A stretch of 64,000 nucleotides of DNA, taken from contig NZ_CP104970.1 in assembly GCF_025452195.1 (NCBI RefSeq), positions 248,001 through 312,000 of the forward strand, given 5' to 3'. Numbering within the stretch: the first letter of the stretch is position 1; every line of letters starts with the position of its first letter. The notes beneath the pieces are model-generated. The model had not been told where the DNA came from and did no database searches. It saw only the letters and a program-made list of their open reading frames with translations. The position numbers were made by a program, and so were the translations under genes. Shown in pieces: positions 62,342 to 64,000 of the stretch. The stretch comes from Phyllobacterium zundukense (GTDB taxonomy: Bacteria; Pseudomonadota; Alphaproteobacteria; Rhizobiales; Rhizobiaceae).

Positions 62342-62369
62342 GCGGGGCCGCTCGCTTCAGCGACCCCGC
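62342..62369. promoter_or_regulatory. Intercistronic hairpin
   Basis: GCGGGG-C-CGCT pairs with AGCG-A-CCCCGC around a 6-base loop, in the gap between the binding protein and the first permease. Same placement as at 26861 and 53624. Confidence 0.6.
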
Positions 62370-62391
62370 CTTCACAATAGGGGGAAGAGGA

Positions 62392-63120
62392 ATGGCAGAC
62401 GTCGGAGTCTTTAGCTGGAGCCTTCTTGCATTTCAGCCACCGGGGTGGGGCGGCGTGCTCCTTGCTGGCTTTGCCCAGACCGTTCAAATCGCGATCGGCG
62501 GCTACCTTCTGGGGCTCATCTTGGGTTTAGGGGGTGCTATCGGCAAGCTTTATGGCGGCCCTGTTGCGCGGGATTTACTCGAAGTCTACACCACGCTCGT
62601 ACGAGCGGTTCCCGAGCTTGTTTTGATGCTGATTCTATTTTACGGCGGCACGGACGTTCTAAACAAACTCTCGGCACTTGCAGGCTATGGCTCGATCAAC
62701 GTCAACGGGCTTGCGGCAGGCATATTCGTTATCGGGGTCGTCCTTGGAGCGTATGCAACCGAAATCATGAGAGCGGCAATACAAGCTGTACATTTCGGAC
62801 AGATCGAAGCGGCCCGAGCCTATGGCATGTCGCCAGGTTTGATTATTCGACGTATCACGCTCCCCGCCATGCTTCCACACGCTATCCCCGGCCTTTCAAA
62901 CCTTTGGCTAACTGCAATCAAGTCAACCTCACTTCTGGCGGTAGTGGGTTTCACCGAGTTGATGCTCGTTACCCGGCAAGCTGCCGGTGCAACGAAGGCC
63001 TATATGCTTTTCTTCCTGGCGGCGGGTGTCCTCTATATGCTGATAACTCACGTCTCAAACTTCCTTATAGGTCTGCTAGAGCGACACTATAGCCGAGGAA
63101 TCGTAGGTGCAGCAAAATGA
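62392..63120 (+). CDS. Polar amino-acid ABC permease (OccQ-like)
   Basis: A 242-residue permease with about five membrane segments. Marks: GWGGVLLAGFAQTVQIAIGG, YTTLVRAVPELVLMLILFYG and the coupling loop QIEAARAYGMSPGLIIRRIT. AAGAGG precedes the ATG. Overlaps the next permease by ATGA. Confidence 0.92.
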   Translation: MADVGVFSWSLLAFQPPGWGGVLLAGFAQTVQIAIGGYLLGLILGLGGAIGKLYGGPVARDLLEVYTTLVRAVPELVLMLILFYGGTDVLNKLSALAGYGSINVNGLAAGIFVIGVVLGAYATEIMRAAIQAVHFGQIEAARAYGMSPGLIIRRITLPAMLPHAIPGLSNLWLTAIKSTSLLAVVGFTELMLVTRQAAGATKAYMLFFLAAGVLYMLITHVSNFLIGLLERHYSRGIVGAAK

Positions 63121-63929
63121 GCAATGACACAGTGGCCGCCTTACATTTCCGGAACACGGGCTCCAAAGGGTGCGTTCGGCCCCACCGAATTGCACTTGTG
63201 TGCGTTGGCATGTTGCTGGTCGTATCCGCTATTTGGCTCATGCAGTGGGACTGGGTTCCGAAGTATTCGAGTGCCATTGCCTATGGAGTCTGGTTAACAC
63301 TTGTGATGCTGGTTGTGAGCTGTGGATTGGGCTTCGTCCTTAGCGTCCCGATCGGCCTCGTGCAGGTAGCTGGGCCTTGGCCCCTCGCGCGGCTCGCACG
63401 GTCCTATTCGAACATTATCCGCGGAACACCGTTACTGCTGCAGCTCTGGATAATCTACTACGGCCTTGGCTCTGTGCTACCCAGATATCCCGGGATCCGT
63501 GGCTCTGTCCTATGGCCATATATACGGGAGGCGTGGCCCTACGCTCTAGTGGCATTGGTGGTTTCATTCTCGGCCTACGCCGGCGAGGTCATGAGGGGAG
63601 CATTTGCAGGTGTTCCCAGAGGTGAGCTGGAGGCTGGCCGAGCCTTCGGAATGAGTCGCTGGACCGTGTTTCGGCGCATTTGGTTTCCTCGCGCGGTGAG
63701 TCGCGTTCTTCCAACGCTTGGTGGCGAAACTGTCCTAATGCTGAAGGGGATTCCACTGGTGGCAACGATTACGGTGCCGGACCTGTACGGCGTCTTCAGC
63801 AAGGTGCGGCAAGAGACTTTCATTATCTATGAACCCTTGCTGCTTTTAGCGTTGATTTATTGCTGCCTCACCGGGATCATCGTGGGCCTTTTCCGGTTTT
63901 TCGAGAGCAAAACACCAGCCCGCCACTAA
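63117..63929 (+). CDS. Polar amino-acid ABC permease (OccM-like)
   Basis: A 270-residue permease partner. Marks: YGVWLTLVMLVVSCGLGFVL, RSYSNIIRGTPLLLQLWIIY and the coupling loop GVPRGELEAGRAFGMSRWTV. The N-terminal 30 residues are longer than in many relatives and include a basic stretch before the first membrane segment. Confidence 0.92.
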   Translation: MSNDTVAALHFRNTGSKGCVRPHRIALVCVGMLLVVSAIWLMQWDWVPKYSSAIAYGVWLTLVMLVVSCGLGFVLSVPIGLVQVAGPWPLARLARSYSNIIRGTPLLLQLWIIYYGLGSVLPRYPGIRGSVLWPYIREAWPYALVALVVSFSAYAGEVMRGAFAGVPRGELEAGRAFGMSRWTVFRRIWFPRAVSRVLPTLGGETVLMLKGIPLVATITVPDLYGVFSKVRQETFIIYEPLLLLALIYCCLTGIIVGLFRFFESKTPARH

Positions 63930-63969
63930 GAAACCTCGTGGACTGTCGCTCGCTACAGAAAGGCAAATC

Positions 63970-64000
63970 ATGTCAGCAAACCCAGATAACCCGTCTGCGA
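63970..64000 (+). CDS. Start of another gene, cut by the window end
   Basis: ATG at 63970 behind AGAAAGG, 40 bases after the last permease, opening MSANPDNPSA. Probably a further gene of the importer operon. Only ten codons are visible, so no function can be given. Confidence 0.5.
   Translation, partial: MSANPDNPSA

Noticed and set aside
1..64000. CRISPR arrays, rRNA genes or a replication/partition (repABC) locus
   Set aside because: No regularly spaced repeats, rRNA-like sequence or RepA/B/C protein patterns were seen.

Overview
This looks like an accessory replicon (megaplasmid) or large island of a Rhizobiales alphaproteobacterium of the Rhizobium/Agrobacterium/Ensifer type. Reasons: a high-GC sequence packed with ABC importers and catabolic operons, an ietAS locus of the kind described on Agrobacterium Ti plasmids, Aap-like amino-acid transporters, IS1182, IS110 and RIT mobile elements, and class I aldolase, FGGY kinase and DhaK sugar-alcohol genes. 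The species cannot be fixed from the sequence alone. No replication, partition or core housekeeping genes were recognised.

Left third, 1-24.4 kb: a mosaic accessory block. It opens with a truncated serine resolvase on the minus strand, followed by scattered single genes (VOC protein, P-loop kinase, nitrilase-family protein, AmpC-fold serine hydrolase, class D beta-lactamase, alpha/beta hydrolase) around a complete IS1182-type insertion sequence. A dense set of known or suspected defence and toxin-antitoxin genes follows: DarT with its NADAR antitoxin (9.3-10.7 kb), IetA/IetS (10.7-14.5 kb), a DUF2235 (Tle1-like) hydrolase and a divergent TIR-domain protein (16.2-18.9 kb). A 3' half of a tRNA-Arg(CCG) gene at 15.9 kb is probably an old integration scar. 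An IS110-type transposase gene is split by a 3.66-kb RIT element (three overlapping tyrosine recombinases, the third one deleted internally). A 35-bp resolvase-site-like sequence occurs in inverted orientation at both ends of this block (700-734 and 24331-24365).

Middle, 24.4-34.8 kb: a GntR/HutC-type repressor divergent from a collinear operon: sugar-type ABC importer (binding protein, two permeases, ATPase), zinc dehydrogenase, class I aldolase, FGGY kinase and a fused DhaK-DhaL kinase. Together they fit uptake of a sugar alcohol or ketose, oxidation, 1-phosphorylation, aldol cleavage and rescue of the triose product. A decayed Mu/TniA-type transposase separates this from the next cluster.

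35.4-48.5 kb: an aromatic catabolic regulon. It has a MarR regulator, a flavoprotein hydroxylase, a LigM-like tetrahydrofolate-dependent O-demethylase, a MetF-like reductase, a branched-chain-type ABC importer, PurU, maleylacetate reductase, an intradiol (hydroxyquinol-type) dioxygenase and a small tautomerase-like protein. The set fits import and demethylation of a methoxylated aromatic, hydroxylation to hydroxyquinol, ring cleavage and reduction to 3-oxoadipate, with the methyl group carried through folate and released as formate. Four related operator-like sequences next to the promoters suggest control by the MarR protein.

48.9-64 kb: three polar amino-acid ABC systems. The first (minus strand) carries an aminotransferase and a RidA protein and is next to a YheO-type regulator, but has no ATPase gene. 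A degraded YhcG-type nuclease pseudogene separates it from a second, complete minus-strand system. A divergent plus-strand operon has an agmatinase-family ureohydrolase, a cysteine-desulfurase-like PLP enzyme and an Occ/Noc-like importer, suggesting use of a guanidino compound. The window ends at the start of another gene.
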